DNA of 64,000 nt from Epiperipatus broadwayi (lineage: Eukaryota > Onychophora > Udeonychophora > Euonychophora > Peripatidae). Below the pieces are notes generated by a model. That model made no database searches. It was not told the DNA's origin and saw only the letters and a list, made by a program, of their open reading frames with translations. The DNA lies in NCBI GenBank assembly GCA_028023455.1, contig JAQFVV010006847.1:124001-188000 (forward strand), written 5' to 3'. Positions 1 through 12,187 of this stretch are shown in pieces. Position numbers and translations under genes: made by a program. Every line of letters starts with the position of its first letter. Positions within the stretch are counted from its first letter, which is position 1.

Positions 1-532
1 TAACAAATTACTATGCTCATTTTTTGTGACAGTATTCCTCATGTGAGCACAATTGACCTATCGCTATGATATGATTTGCCGGATGCCATATTTTAAGGAT
101 GCAAAACTCTTAATATATGCATTCACAAATAATTGTCTTCAATTGTAGTCAAAGTAGTAGTACATAGTAAGAATTGTCATCCACACTTCTCTACAATTTG
201 GAACTGTACATAACTTCAAAAGGTTACGGTAAAAAGCAGAGCTTGGCTGAACTCAGTCAAAAATGCACATTTTCATGTGAAAGTGTGTGAGACCAATAAA
301 ATGGTTGCAAGTGGGAAAAGTTCACTGAAGCACAGTAAATTGCTGGCCACAGAATAGAAGCATGGTCTTAGTCAACTATAGGAGCTGGGAATTCTGATGC
401 CACTTTGTAAGCATACCTGTGGTCTTTATAAGGGCACTTGGTTTGATGGTTATATTATTGAAGTTTATTTTATGTTTTATTCAACAAATGTCAAAATTAT
501 TTAATGGGAACTTGTTGTTGTTGTTTATATGA
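1..532. other. AT-rich sequence with no recognised feature
   Basis: I see no coding frame, RNA gene or repeat boundary here. A few short A/T runs are present, nothing more. Confidence 0.5.
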
Positions 533-965
533 TTAAAAAGCAAACCAAACCCCTTTCTCTATCTAAAAACAAAGTATTTGTTTCATAAAAATGAAGTGTT
601 TAGGCTTTCTTAAAAAGCAAAAAAATTAAGAAAGAACTTTGTGGTAGCATAAATATTTTAACAATAAAAAAAACCAAAAATGAAGAAGAAAAAAGTCAAT
701 AATTCAAAAGCGAAACAGACCCCATCCCCCATCAAAAATGAAAGTGTTGGTTTGTTAAAAAGGAACTATTTGTTAAGGCTTTCTTAAAAAGAAAAAAATA
801 ATAAAGAATTTTTTTGTAGCTTAAATGCTAACAAAAAAAAGCCAAAAAAATAAATAAAAAAGGTGATATTTAAAAAGCAAACAAACCTCCCTCTCCATCC
901 AAAAACAAAGTGTTTGTTTGTTAAAAACTTAATGTTTATGGCTTTATTAAAAAAGAGATAAAAAT
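533..965. repeat. Degenerate tandem repeat, three copies of about 170 bp
   Basis: Three related units start near 535, 707 and 873. Each opens with an A-rich stretch, then a C-rich pyrimidine patch (such as CCCCTTTCTCTATC or CCTCCCTCTCCATCC), then AAAACAAAGTRTTTG and a GGCTTTNTTAAAAA block. Spacing is about 166-172 bp and the copies differ by many substitutions and small indels, so the array is old. The open frames through it are low-complexity F/L/K-rich and I do not regard them as genes. Confidence 0.6.
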
Positions 966-3140
966 ACACTATTTTCGAAAAGTGTTAATAAAAAATACCA
1001 TAGTAGTTTTATAAGTCAATGATTACCGTAGTATTCTGTATATAAAGTTTAACAAAAGTAAAACCTTTTACAGCAGTATTATGTATAGAAAACAGTGGCC
1101 CATGAAGCAGTATATTGATGTTTGTTGGGCAAAAAGCAGTGCCATCAAGCAGTGGGGTGCAGTATATGTACTATTACCTAATTATACTCAATCCTGCATT
1201 GACCTCAATGGCACACTATCAATTTTTTAAAAATATATGAAAATATAAAAGGAAACTGTTTCAGAAATAAAACTATTTAAAAGAATATGAAAATTTATTT
1301 TATAAAATTAATACAAAGCATATTTATCAAATTAAATTAAACTTTAAATTGAATTTATCATAGTTTGAAAAACAATGCCATTATCTAGAACAATGTATTA
1401 AAACAGTAAAAATGATCAATGTAGATTATATGGTAAGCAGACTCTTTTGATTTTTAATAAGAATGTATATTGAATGAGAAAAAATGATTATTTCTTGGTT
1501 AATAATTTAAAAGAACAATGTACATCTCTACAGATTTTCAAGAGATATGATAAAATGTTTTATTAAATTTAAAAATCAAGGATTAGAAAATGAATGTAAA
1601 TGCAATTAATTAATTCCTAAATAAAAATGTGATTACTCAGTATATGAAACAATAGTTAAAGTAAAAGATTAAAGAGAAATCATAACAGAAATGTGTTATT
1701 CTAAATATTCTAATTTCCAAGTATAAAACAGTAATCATTTGTGAATTAGAATTACTTTTCTAGGAGCAGAAATATTATAAGTATTCAAATAAGAATATCT
1801 CAAATTTTTAAAAGTTGCATGTTTGCATTAATAGTGAACCTTCACAAATGTTACTATTGATAAAGAAATTAGTGTTAATTAGCCTCAGTTATGTCTTTTT
1901 TAGTATTGAATATGTTTTGTTAAGATTTAATTTCCCTGTTAAATTTTAGTATTTATTGGTTGTGACATTTTTAATAAATTAATTGATATCTTGTTACTGG
2001 ATGGCCAGTTGTTTCTCCTAAATACTGTTTCTTCCATGCAAAAATAAAGCTGCAATATTTTGATTTCATTTAGTAAAAAGTAACTAAATTTATAATTTTT
2101 TTAAGATTTTATGCATGAGTTGAAATTATTCCCATTTTTTGAATTCAGTATAGGTATTTCTTAACTGATATTTAAAAATTATGTATCTTATATAAGGATT
2201 AATTTTCAAAAATGAATTACAAAATTTAATATTTACCTTGTTTTCTATGATAATCATATCAATCTTTTCCAATTATTTAGTACAGACTGCAATTAAATGA
2301 TAATAGTAACAATAGATTATGAAATAAATGGTCAGTTTATAATTATCAGAAAAAGATTAAATTAATAATTTTCATTTCATAAACATAGAAAACATTTTTT
2401 AAAATTTAAACTGAAATTAGCATATGACAAAATATTTGTGAATAAATGAATTTCATTGTGCTATTAAGATAACACTAAGTAATTAAAATGTCATTTCAAA
2501 AATTCAGAAAAACAATTTATTAAATTCCATTTATTAATAAATAGATTTTGCTATCCAAAATTTAAATAGTCCATTCATTAAAAATGAGTTATTCTGAAGA
2601 AAACCATTGTTCAAAAAAATAACAATATTCCAATAAAGATAATCTTAATATATGTTGTTGAAAAATTATGGTTTAAAATTTGTTAATAAATTTTATACTC
2701 CTTTCAGCACTTTCTAATATTTAAGTTAATGCATTAAAAATATTAAGAACTGCTACAAAATTATGAATAAGCATAAACTCTTTAAAAGTCTTAATATTAT
2801 TGCACAAAGAATGTTAAATTAATACTAATGTCTATTGTAAATGAAAAAATAATCAATAAACGTTTTACATTAGCATGTAAATTATAGAAAATTCCTTGTA
2901 AAAATTCTGCATAAAAATAACTTAGCAATTGTTGAAAATAATTGTTTAAACTCCCCATCATTTTTAAAAGTGATGTAATTTTACACTTTATAGAAAAATC
3001 TAGTTTAAATCTTTAGCACCTGGTGGAAATTTACTTTATAATACATGTTACTTTAAGCAAACTAAAACTTATTCACGTGAATTAAACTGAGAGTTAAAAT
3101 ATAATTGATTCTGCAACCAATAAAATAACAAATTTAAACC
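966..3140. other. AT-rich non-coding stretch
   Basis: About 2.2 kb of very AT-rich DNA with stop codons in all frames. No transposon ends, tRNA-like boxes or long repeats are visible. It is probably intergenic or intronic. Confidence 0.5.
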
Positions 3141-3141
3141 A

Positions 3142-3624
3142 GGCACTGTTCACAAACCTGGGAGCTTAATTGTAAGTATAAAGGATTTGAAGTCAGATTT
3201 TTAAGCACCATTCAACTATCCATGCTATCTCCTACAGCTGATACACATGACTACACACATGCAGAAAAGATAAATAATCACCAATATCGGTATTTCATGC
3301 TAAACCAGCACTTATCAGTTGGTCCAAATTATCATCTCCCACACATATATATATAATCAGTGCTCAGTTTATATCAAGAAAGCAAATCTTCACACTTTAA
3401 TGGACAGGTCCTGGTCTACTCCAGCCCACAACTCTTCAACCATCCATATAATTGAAAATCTAAAGATGAAAACTCAAATCTTATGCTGATGCTAATATTA
3501 TTGCCATACCCATGTTGACATGAAGACACTCTGAACTCTCATGTATAGGACCATATCCATTTAAATACATATAAAAGAGATGAACATGATACAAGCTTGA
3601 TGTGTATGTACTTGAAAATTCAGG
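3142..3624 (-). repeat. R1 tRNA-like repeat, copy a
   Basis: First unit of a roughly 480-bp repeat family I call R1. It begins with the CACAAACCTGGGAGCTTAAT segment and carries, read on the minus strand, a tRNA-like B-box sequence of the GAGTTCAAATCC type (here mutated). It ends with the block containing GGACCATATCCATTTAAAT before copy b starts in the same orientation. A tRNA-derived SINE or satellite-like SINE array is the likeliest identity. The strand given follows the B-box. Confidence 0.55.
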
Positions 3625-3975
3625 CATTCTTCACAAACCTGGAAGATTAATTGTAAGTATAGTAGATTTGAACTCAGATTTTTAAGCACCCTTCAACTAT
3701 TCACACTATCTCATACAACTGATAGACATGACTACACACATGTAAAAAAGATAAATAATCACCAATATTAAGTACATTGTGCTGAACCACCACATGTCAG
3801 TTGATCCAGATTATTGTCTTCCACACGTGCTCCATTTATATCAAGATAGCAAATCTTCACACTTTAATGGACAGGTCTCAATCTATTCCAACCCTCAACT
3901 CTTCAGACATTCAAATAATTGAAATTATGATGATGAAAACTTAAATCCCATGCTGATGCTAATATTATTGCCATG
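3625..3975 (-). repeat. R1 tRNA-like repeat, copy b
   Basis: Second R1 unit, in direct orientation with copy a (shared CACAAACCTGG, TTTTTAAGCACC, CTACACACATG, TTTAATGGACAGGTC and CTGATGCTAATATTATTGCC blocks). It keeps a better B-box on the minus strand (GAGTTCAAATC). It stops at about 3,975, where copy c starts in the opposite orientation. Confidence 0.55.
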
Positions 3976-4383
3976 CCCTAGTATCAGCATGGGATTTGAG
4001 TTTTTATCAATAGATTTTCAATTATATTGATAGCTAAAGAGTTGGAAGTTGGAGTGGATTGGGGCCTGTCCATTAAAGTGTTAAGATTTCCTATCTTGAT
4101 ATAAACTGAGCACTGATTATATATATATGTGTGGGATATGATAATCTGGACCAACTAATGAGTGCTGGTTTAGCATAAAATACGGATATTGGTGATTATT
4201 TATTTTTTCTACATGTGTGTGGTTATGTGTATCAGTTGTATGAGATAGTGCAGATAGTTGAAGAAAGCTCTACAATCGGAGTTTAAATCGTCTATACTTA
4301 CAATTAAGCTCCCAGGTTTGTGAAGAGTGCCTAGTTTTTAAATATTTATACATCAAGCTTGTATCTTGTCCATCCCTCTTATA
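3976..4383 (+). repeat. R1 tRNA-like repeat, copy c (inverted), broken by the PLE-1 insertion
   Basis: This is the reverse complement of copies a and b, joined head to head at about 3,975, so 3,142-4,340 contains a large imperfect inverted repeat. After the end of the unit (GTTTGTGAAGAGTGCC) it runs into the 3' block of a further unit (CATCAAGCTTGTATC). That block is cut at 4,391 by the PLE-1 composite and resumes at 9,436. Confidence 0.6.
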
Positions 4384-4391
4384 TGTATTTA

Positions 4392-6730
4392 TTTATAAAT
4401 ATGAGATTTTTTCGCATGTGTTAGTTAAGCTGTAATTATAATATAATGTTTAATATGCCTGGTTAGTACTTTTGAGATATAGTATTCAAATCTCATACTC
4501 ATAGCTTTATGAATAAAGACTTTTGTGATTTATTGTACACATATGCAATTGAGGTTGAAGTTTTAATTAGTTAGTCCATTGTTTGGAAAGAGCTCAGCAT
4601 GCCTCTCTTCTATTAATGGCACTGTGGTCATTTGCTATGTAAAAAGCTTCTTTGACTTTTCTTTTGGTATCACTCCTCTCTGTGCAAATTATTTGGGCAG
4701 ATCTGGGTTCAAATACATGGTCTGTAGCTGCTTGGTAGTCACAGAAGTTCGATGTTCTTTCATTTTTATTTTTAACTCTGTTGTATGCATACCTATGCTG
4801 GTAAATTTTTCGATTGATGTTAGTCCAAGTCTCACTGTAGTAAGATGCCTGGCAGCCTAATTGAGGGCATGCTATTTTCTAGACAACATGAAGGGCTTGA
4901 AGTTATTCTATTTTATCCTTGGAATTATTTATTTGTTGGTAAGTGTTGGGGGTGTTCTGAAGCAAATTTGAAATCATTAGTCAATGTTTTTGCAATTTTT
5001 GAAGTTACATTAGGTATGAAAAAAATTGTTACGTATTTTATATTGTCTTTAGGCTGTTTATTTTTGAGTTTTCTATAAAATGTTTTTATTCTTTGATGAA
5101 TAGTATTGGGTTTAAAGCCTATGTTAGTCATTTTCTTTATATATTTATTGATGTTGTTTTTTTATCTGCTATATATTTACATAAATGGTGATTTCTGATT
5201 AAAAAAGCATTTATACTTGCCCATTTATATGTGTTTGGGGTGTTAGACTTTGGGCTTGTGTAACCTCTTATGTGCAGCAGATTAATGATTATTTTATAAT
5301 CTAGGTAATTGTTTTCTGTTTTATTACCAAGTCTAGAAATTGTATTTTTTTTTCTTGTTTTCATCAGTTCTACTGAGGGTTAATCCTAAGACAGCTTGAA
5401 ATTCGTTTTGTATATTGACAGAGGTAGAAGGATTTGCTGCGATAAAAATGTCTGAACATATGGAGTGTATATGAGAGTCATTTCTCTTGTGAAGTGTTTT
5501 GGAAGAATTTGACTTTCATAATGGTGTATGATGATATGCGCAACAATGCCACTCATTGCAGTCCCATTGACAAGATAACATTAATAACATACCATTTGTT
5601 TTCAAATTTAGACAATATGTTGTTATCCAGCCACTTCAAGAATTCTATTATAAAATTTAATTCATTTTGTTGTATAGTTTTTTTTCGTTCATTTTTGATG
5701 ATGACAATGGAAGTTTTTCTGTTAATTGAGCCATAGATTTCATTGACAAGACATAAGTCATGTTGTGTTCTAAATCTATTTTAGCATATTTTATTCTTTC
5801 CACAAATTTAAATGATGATATGACAATGTGGTTTCCAAATCCCAGGGAATCTATAAGCCATAGGTTGATCATTTTTGCAGTTTGGAAATAAAGGACGCCT
5901 CCAAAGTCAAGCATTAATGTGAGGGAAGAGTTTTTTCAATGAAGTTTTATGTTAGCAAACATTCCAGGTGGTATGGAAGATGATAGATAGATGCGGAAAT
6001 ATTCAGCCATAGATAGTGTTTTTTTCTTTATGAGTTCTTAATATATTGGATATGAATCTATCTTTGTTGATTTTATTATTATTTTCAGTTATGGAGGTGA
6101 ATTTAAGTTTGTTGATTTGTTCTTCCATTTTGTTTGTGTACTCAGATCTTGAAATTAAAATGAATCTATTGCCTTTATCCTCTTTGATGCATACAATTTT
6201 GTTACTTTCTAGAAATTGTTTAGTTTTATTAATTTTGTCATTCCAATTGTTATACTTAGGTAGTAAATTTTTGTTTCATAATTTTTGCAACCTGTTCTAT
6301 AATCTTTTTTTTGATGGGTTCGTTTATAAGAATAGCCTTAATATCTACAATGATTTCCATTTTTGGCTGTGTCCACTGACCTCCAAAGAATTTAGGCTCC
6401 AGTTTGAGAACGTTTTTAATTTCTTCCAGAGGATTTATTCTTATTCTCTTTATATATGTGACTGCTGCATTGGTAGGTGTTATTTCTATATTTTGCTTGC
6501 ACGCTAAAAATTTTAGTTTTTTTGTAAAATTTAACTGTTAATTTCAGCTCTAGTTTATTGCACTTGTTAATATTGTAGTTGGGAATTACTGTTGGAGCAG
6601 TCATTCTATCCCATCGCTTATTATTTTTCTTTAGAGCGTTTTTACATTCTTTTGTTATAATTGCAAGCAAATATTTTTGCGTTTTTCTAATGACAGGATC
6701 ATGATTATATATGCATCGGTTAATCATTTG
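4392..6730 (-). pseudogene. PLE-1 left copy: broken reverse transcriptase plus GIY-YIG endonuclease
   Basis: The frame on the minus strand begins near 6,727 with an N-terminal PLE region (103 codons open, 6,416-6,727). It continues through many stops and frameshifts to a linker of about 68 open codons (4,925-5,131). The GIY-YIG part at about 4,600-4,870 is recognisable only by alignment with the right-hand copy. The linker reads KYVTIFFIPNVTSKIAK, which is the position where PLEs join RT thumb to endonuclease. The copy is about 2.3 kb, near the coding length of a PLE, but cannot be translated intact. Its 3' end (4,392-4,460) matches the terminal repeats of the right copy. The plus-strand frames here are shadows. 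Confidence 0.65.
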
Positions 6731-6737
6731 GAATAAT

Positions 6738-7053
6738 TAAGGCACAACTCTCCATACAGTAATGCAACCCCGAGCTAACTAGAGTAATCAATAGATGCAA
6801 GGAAGCTTGTGCATAAAATCCCTATCTACTGCCTACTCATCCAATATCCTCAGACTAGTTTCTGGTTGTCACCTTAATCAGTGAGGAGCCTCGGATCCAA
6901 GGCTTTTTTCTTATAAAGGCCACAAGCCATATACTAGTCTGTAAATATTGGATGAGTAGGCATTAGATAGGGGTTTTATGCACAAGCCTCTGGCATCCAT
7001 TGATTACTCTGGTTGGCACAGGGTGGCACTAGTATATGGAGAGTTTTGCCTTA
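6738..7053. mobile_element. Foldback/MITE-like element, about 316 bp
   Basis: The two halves are inverted repeats with arms of about 125-130 bp: TAAGGCACAACTCTCC at the left end and its complement (GGAGAGTTTTGCCTTA) at the right, with the arms matching well throughout (for example TTGTGCATAAAA and GCCTACTCATCCAATAT). The central spacer is about 65 bp. There is no coding capacity, so it is probably a non-autonomous DNA transposon. A target-site duplication could not be settled. It separates the two PLE-1 copies. Confidence 0.7.
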
Positions 7054-7212
7054 TTTAATAACAATTATGTGCTAGTATAAGAGATGGTGATCATGTGAAT
7101 TTGGAATAATATTGTACTGTTGGAATTATTGTAAAAAGGAGTCTTTGACTTAAAGTACCAATGGAATTACTTACCCTCATAATCTGCCATTGCCAATCAT
7201 GTTGATTCATTT

Positions 7213-7318
7213 ATATAATAAATTTTTTCTCTTCACCAATACAAATTGTAATTATAAATATGCGATTTTTTTGCACACATTAGTGAAGCTGTAATTATAA
7301 TATAATGTTTAATATGCC
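7213..7318 (+). repeat. PLE-1 terminal inverted repeat, left
   Basis: About 105 bp that match the reverse complement of 9,329-9,435 with only scattered differences. The shared core includes GTGAAGCTGTAATTATAATA. It is joined directly to the truncated 5' end of the right PLE-1 copy. It has the same orientation as 4,392-4,460, the 3' end of the left copy. Confidence 0.75.
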
Positions 7319-9328
7319 CAACTACATTATTAACAAGTGCAATAAACTAGAGCTGAAATTAACAATTAAATTTCGCGAAAAAACTAAAATTTTTGGCACT
7401 CAAGCAAAACATAGAAATAACACCTACCAACGCAGCAGTCACATACATAAACAGAACAATAATAAATCCTGCAGAAGAAATTAGAAATGTTCTTGAGCTG
7501 GGGCCTAAATTTATTGAAGGTCGGTGGACATTGCCAAAAATGAAAATCATGGCTTGGAATGACAAAATTAATAAAACTAAACAATTTCTAAAAAGTAACT
7601 CAATTGTATGCATCAAAGAGGATAAAGGCAATAGGTTTGTTTTAATTTCAAGAGCTGAGTACACAAAAAAATGGAACAGCTGATCAACAAACTTAAGTTC
7701 CCATCCATAACTAAAAATAATAATAAAATCAACAAAGATAGATTCATATCTAAAATATTAAAGACTCATAAAAAATCACTATCCAGAGCATAATATTTCC
7801 GAATCTATCCATCATCTTCCATACCACCTAAAATGTTTGCCAACATAAACTGCATAAAGAAAACTCTTCTCTCAGATTAATGCTCGACTTTGGAAGTATC
7901 CACTATTTCCACATTGCAAAAATGATCAACCTATGGCTTACAGATTCCCTGGGATTTGGAAACCATGCTGACAAATCATTTGAATTTGTGGAAATAATAA
8001 AATATGTAGATTTAGAACACAAAATGATGGTATGCAATGTCAATGAACTCTATGGCTCAATTAAGAGAAAAACCTCCAATTGTCATCATCAAAGATGAAC
8101 TAAATAAGAAAAACTATCCAACAAAACGAATTAATTTTTAACAGAATTCTTGAAGTGGCTGTATAACAACATATTGGCTAAATTTGAAATCAAATTGTAT
8201 GTTAGGGATGATGGTTGGACAATGGGACTGCCAATGAGTGGTATTGTTACACGTATTGTCATAAACCATTAAGAGAGCCAAATTCATCTGAAACTCTTCA
8301 GAAAAGATCTGACTCTCATAAACTCCATATGTTTATGACATTTTTAGTGCAGCTTAATCTTCTATCAGTGTCAAAATACAAAACAAATTTCAAGCCATCT
8401 CAGGATTAACCTGCAGCAGAACTGATGAAAAACAAGGATCAAGAAATAAAATATCTAGACTTGATACTAAAAAGAGAAAACACATATCTAGATTATAAAA
8501 TGATCATTAAAGCACTGCACTTATAAGGTTATTCAAGCACAAAGTCTAGTACCCCCAACACATATAAATGGGCAAGTATGAATGCTGTCCTATTCAGAAA
8601 TCACGATTTATGTAAATACATAGAGGATTGGAAAAACAACATTGATAAATATATAAAGGAAATGATTAGCATAGGCTTTAAACCCAATACAATCCATCAG
8701 AAAATAAAAAAAAACATTTTATAGAAAACCTCAAAAATAAGCAGGTTAAAGACAATATAAAATACTTAACAATTCCTTTCATACCTAATGTAACTTTAAA
8801 AATTGCAAAAACGTTGACTAATGATTTCAAATTTGGCTTCAGAACACCTCCCAACACTAACCAGCAAATAAATAATTCCAAGGATAAAATAGAAAAAGAT
8901 CAAGCTCCTCATGTGGTCTATAAAATAGCGTGCTCTCAATTAGCCTATCAGGCATCTTACTATGGTGAGACTTGCGATAACATAAATACAAGAATTTGCC
9001 AAGTACAGGTGTGCATACAACAGAGTTAAAAATAAAAATGAAAAAACATCAATCTTCTGGGACAACCAAGAAGCTATAGACAATGTATTTCAACCCAGTT
9101 CTGTTACACAGAGAAGAGTGATGCCAAAAAAAATGTCAATAAAGGTTTTTACATAGCAAATGATCTCAGTGCCAATAATAAAAGAGAGGCATGTTTTGCT
9201 CTCTCCAAACAATGTACTAATTAAAACTTTAAGCTTATTTGCATATGTGTACAATAAATCACAACAGTCTTCATTTGTAAAGCTTTGAGTATGAGATTTG
9301 AATATTAAATCTCAAATTGCTAAGCGGA
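7319..9328 (+). pseudogene. PLE-1 right copy: 5'-truncated broken RT plus GIY-YIG endonuclease
   Basis: Relative to the left copy the first part of the N-terminus is missing. The open section 7,393-7,683 (96 codons) shows the PLE N-terminal signature: an LELGPKFIEG block, followed after about 45 residues by KEDKGNRFVLI. The RT palm (about 7,700-8,700) is full of stops. The frame 8,814-9,029 carries the GIY-YIG nuclease core VVYKIACSQ...SYYGETCDNINTR, in which the usual Y-I-G is Y-G-E. It aligns through most of its length with the left copy on the opposite strand. The element is inactive. Confidence 0.7.
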
Positions 9329-9435
9329 CATATTAAACATTATATTATAATTACAGCTTCACTAACGCATGTAAACAAAATTGCATATTTATAATTTCAA
9401 TTTGTATTGTTGAAGAGAAAAAACAATTTATTATG
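9329..9435 (-). repeat. PLE-1 terminal inverted repeat, right
   Basis: Reverse complement partner of 7,213-7,318. It closes the PLE-1 right copy and abuts the target-site duplication at 9,436. Just upstream (about 9,288-9,316) is a hairpin with a 7-bp stem GAGATTT/AAATCTC. Confidence 0.7.
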
Positions 9436-9439
9436 TGTA

Positions 9440-9835
9440 TTTAAATGGATATGGTCCTATATATGAAAGATCAGAGTGACCCCCTGTGGGCATGGAAATA
9501 GTATGAGCATCAGCATGGGATTTGAGTTTTCATCATCAGATTTTCAATTATGTGGATGGCTGAAGAATTGGAGATTGAAGTGGATTGGGGCCTGTCCATT
9601 AAAGTGTTAAGATTTGCTATCTTGATATAAATTGAGCACTGCTTATGTATATGTTTAGGAGATGATAGTCTGGACCAACTGATGAGTGCTGGTTTAGCAT
9701 AAAATACATATTGGTGATTTTTTTTTACATGTGTGTGGTCAAGTGTCTCAGTTGTATGAGATAGTATAAATAGGTGAAGAATGCTTAAAAATCTGAGTTC
9801 AAATCCTTTATACTTAAAAGTAAAAAGTGAAAAAA
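9440..9835 (+). repeat. R1 tRNA-like repeat, copy d
   Basis: Fourth R1 unit, in the same orientation as copy c and continuing the unit interrupted at 4,391. It contains the best Pol III-like signals of the family: an A-box-like TGTGGTCAAGTG near 9,733 and a B-box GAGTTCAAATCC near 9,796, about 64 bp apart as in a tRNA. The internal segment GGGGCCTGTCCATTAAAGTG matches copies a-c. A tRNA-derived SINE is the best guess. Confidence 0.6.
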
Positions 9836-11630
9836 TAAGCAAAATGTGCAGATCATTATCTTTTATACAACTTATCATGTTATTAATTTTGATATTTAAA
9901 AACTGACATTTTAAATCATCTTTTTCTTGACCAAATTCATTAGCATTTAAAAATTGATTTGTATCTTGGGAGACAAGGCTAACAATAAACTCATTTATAT
10001 AACTGTCTACACATTTTATTAAAATGTTACATTTTATGACAATTATTTTTGAAACTCAAAAGTATTAAAATAAAATAAATATTGTATAATAGATTACAGT
10101 AGTTTAAAATAAACCATTAATTTGCATTAATTTTTTAAACAAATCTATAAAATAGATAATCTATCCATGTTCCTATAACATTAAATGTTTTAAAGAAAAA
10201 TATATTTATTACTAAATTTTTAATATTACAAACAATAAAGTGAAAGTTTTATGGTTGAACAACACTAACCTGTAGTAATCAAATAATGATTTTTTAAGAA
10301 TGTTAAATTGTTTAAAATGATATTATGTTTTGTTTTGTGTTATGGTTTTTAAAATAACATTGATTTACAATAATTTATACAAACTTCAAGGCTTTAATTG
10401 TTGGCAAAATTCATCATATATTTTATAGTATGACTATGATATGAATGAAATCTAAAATACCATTATGTAATGTGATAGCTAGATTTATGAATTATTATCT
10501 ATGATTTGATGTTTTGATTGTTGCTACAGTGTTAAAATGTGGTGCTTGTTTGTAATGTTATGGGCATAATTCTGAAAATTATTTTTACTGATGACATTTA
10601 ATGTTTAGAGTGTAAATACTGACAATACTTAACATGTCAATACTTTAAAATGTTAAGCTTTAAAAAAAAAATATATTAAAATTTCATTCACAATGTATAT
10701 TGAATAATGTTTTCTTTTACATTGATTTTTTTTAAAACAGTGATATTGTAAACTTTGTTGTGACTGTTAAATTATACTCAGGATTGGAAATAAACATTAT
10801 TTTCTGTTCTAACTGTTAAAACTGTTGTATATTTTCAGTAAGAATAATTGTTCTTGTTGATGTTTATTAAAGTGAAATTTACATTGTTTTGAAGTGAGGA
10901 TTAATATTTGATTTATCTGCTCTCAATGTCATGTGTAATTTCATTTATATTTGATAAATTGTGATTTATATGTAAGTATTGTTTAGTGTTACAATTATAA
11001 ATTAGTTAACAGTTTGAGATTATAAAAAAAAATACTTATGTTGTATATTTGTCAATATAAGTTTTTGCTAGTTTGAATACAAATATAAATATAAGGTTTG
11101 AATATATTTAAGCTTGATAGCTTGAATATAAATGAAATTAATGCATAAGTTTTTGTATGTTAGTACATTAGCATATATTGCATCTAAACTAACATATAGA
11201 TGGAACCATTGTATACTTACAATTGCTGACAGTTAGTTTACATATTCTTTCATGTGGGGTTTTGTTATTTCTGCATTAACTTTAAGTGGAGTATATTTGT
11301 TATATTTTGAAGTAATTAATTAATACTGAAGGTAAAATATTGTACATTATTGACTATGCAAAAATACAATTTGCGTATACAGTTAATACAACAAATTTAT
11401 GCTATTTTATAAGAAATACAACTTTTTACAAGCAAAATTAAATAGTGACCATTTAACTTGCATACATTTTGCTTAGTCAAAAATTGATGTAAATGTTCAT
11501 ATTTTATTTACATATTTGAATAATAACTTGTTCTAATTTCAGTGTGATTCTGAAGATTTATGCTGCCAAAGCTACTTTTGTTATCCATTCGAGGAATCTT
11601 ATACTACTATAAAATGTGGTAATTAGTTAC
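9836..11630. other. AT-rich non-coding stretch
   Basis: About 1.8 kb, very AT-rich, with stops in all frames. I see no repeats or element ends. Confidence 0.5.
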
Positions 11631-11720
11631 TATGTGTACCCCAAAAGTGTGTGTATATATATATAAAATTACCCAAATCCAAAATTCAATCAGACCAGCA
11701 AAAAATAATAATATTAAAAC

Positions 11721-11763
11721 ACAACCAAAGGTTTCACTGCTACAAGCAGACTTCTCAAGTGTA
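11721..11763 (-). ncRNA. Hammerhead-ribozyme-like motif, PLE-3 short copy (left repeat)
   Basis: On the minus strand: CTTGAGAA, then a stem-loop CTGC-TTGTA-GCAG, then TGAAAC, then a tiny stem ACC-TTT-GGT. The order core strand, stem II, GAAA, stem III is that of a hammerhead. Hammerheads are established in the terminal repeats of PLEs. The canonical CUGAUGA is replaced by a UUGAGAA variant, so activity is doubtful. Confidence 0.4.
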
Positions 11764-11869
11764 ATGATCTACAAAAACTACACAATATATATAATATTAA
11801 ACATTACCCACAAATCCATTTGCTTCCCATCCACCCTTAATATTAAAAGTACTCATAAATAGGTTAATT

Positions 11870-12177
11870 GCTTCAGAATAATAAAATTTCAATAAAGATT
11901 CTTTAATTCTTCTTTTGATTTAATTTCTCTCAAAGAAGACAACCTTAGCTTCATCAAAATTAATAGTGTGGCCTGTATCTTTTTCATGGACATACAAAGC
12001 AGAACTAAGATATCTATTTTTAACTCTACTTTTATGAACCTTTATTCTTTCATTTAAACTCAAACTACTCTGACCTATGTTGACCTTCTTACAAAATAAA
12101 CAAAGGATAAAATATACTACACCAGCAATAGTCTTTCTATCAAAAATTTCCTTTGTATTATTTAATAAATTATTCAA
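11870..12177 (-). pseudogene. GIY-YIG endonuclease fragment of PLE-3
   Basis: The open frame 11,920-12,177 (85 codons) corresponds to the C-terminal nuclease of the long PLE-3 copy and is close to it in sequence. The G-V-V-Y strand (GVVYFILC) and the second motif, VNIG where YIG is expected, are visible. They are followed by the arginine helix LNERIKVHKSR and the H-x-K-x-x-G-H segment of PLE nucleases. The tyrosine of YIG is changed to N, and the frame is truncated downstream. It is not expected to be functional. Confidence 0.7.
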
Positions 12178-12187
12178 TGTAGTTCTT

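Larger units (their letters stand above)
4384..9443. mobile_element. PLE-1 composite: two inverted Penelope-like copies inside one target-site duplication
   Basis: The octamer TGTATTTA stands at 4,384-4,391 and again at 9,436-9,443. The flanking R1 repeat reads continuously if the interval is removed: the R1 block with GTATTTAAATGGATATGG, intact elsewhere, is split exactly here. Inside are a minus-strand PLE copy on the left, a foldback element, and a 5'-truncated plus-strand PLE copy on the right with inverted terminal repeats. Inverted and partial-tandem copies are a known habit of Penelope-like elements. I infer that the two copies entered together as one unit. Confidence 0.65.

Noticed and set aside
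784-969. 61-codon minus-strand frame rich in Phe and Leu
   Set aside because: Low-complexity translation of the A/T-rich tandem repeat at 533-965.
6046-6507. 153-codon plus-strand hydrophobic frame
   Set aside because: It is the complement of the PLE-1 left copy, whose coding is on the minus strand. The apparent membrane protein is an artefact of the AT-rich antisense.
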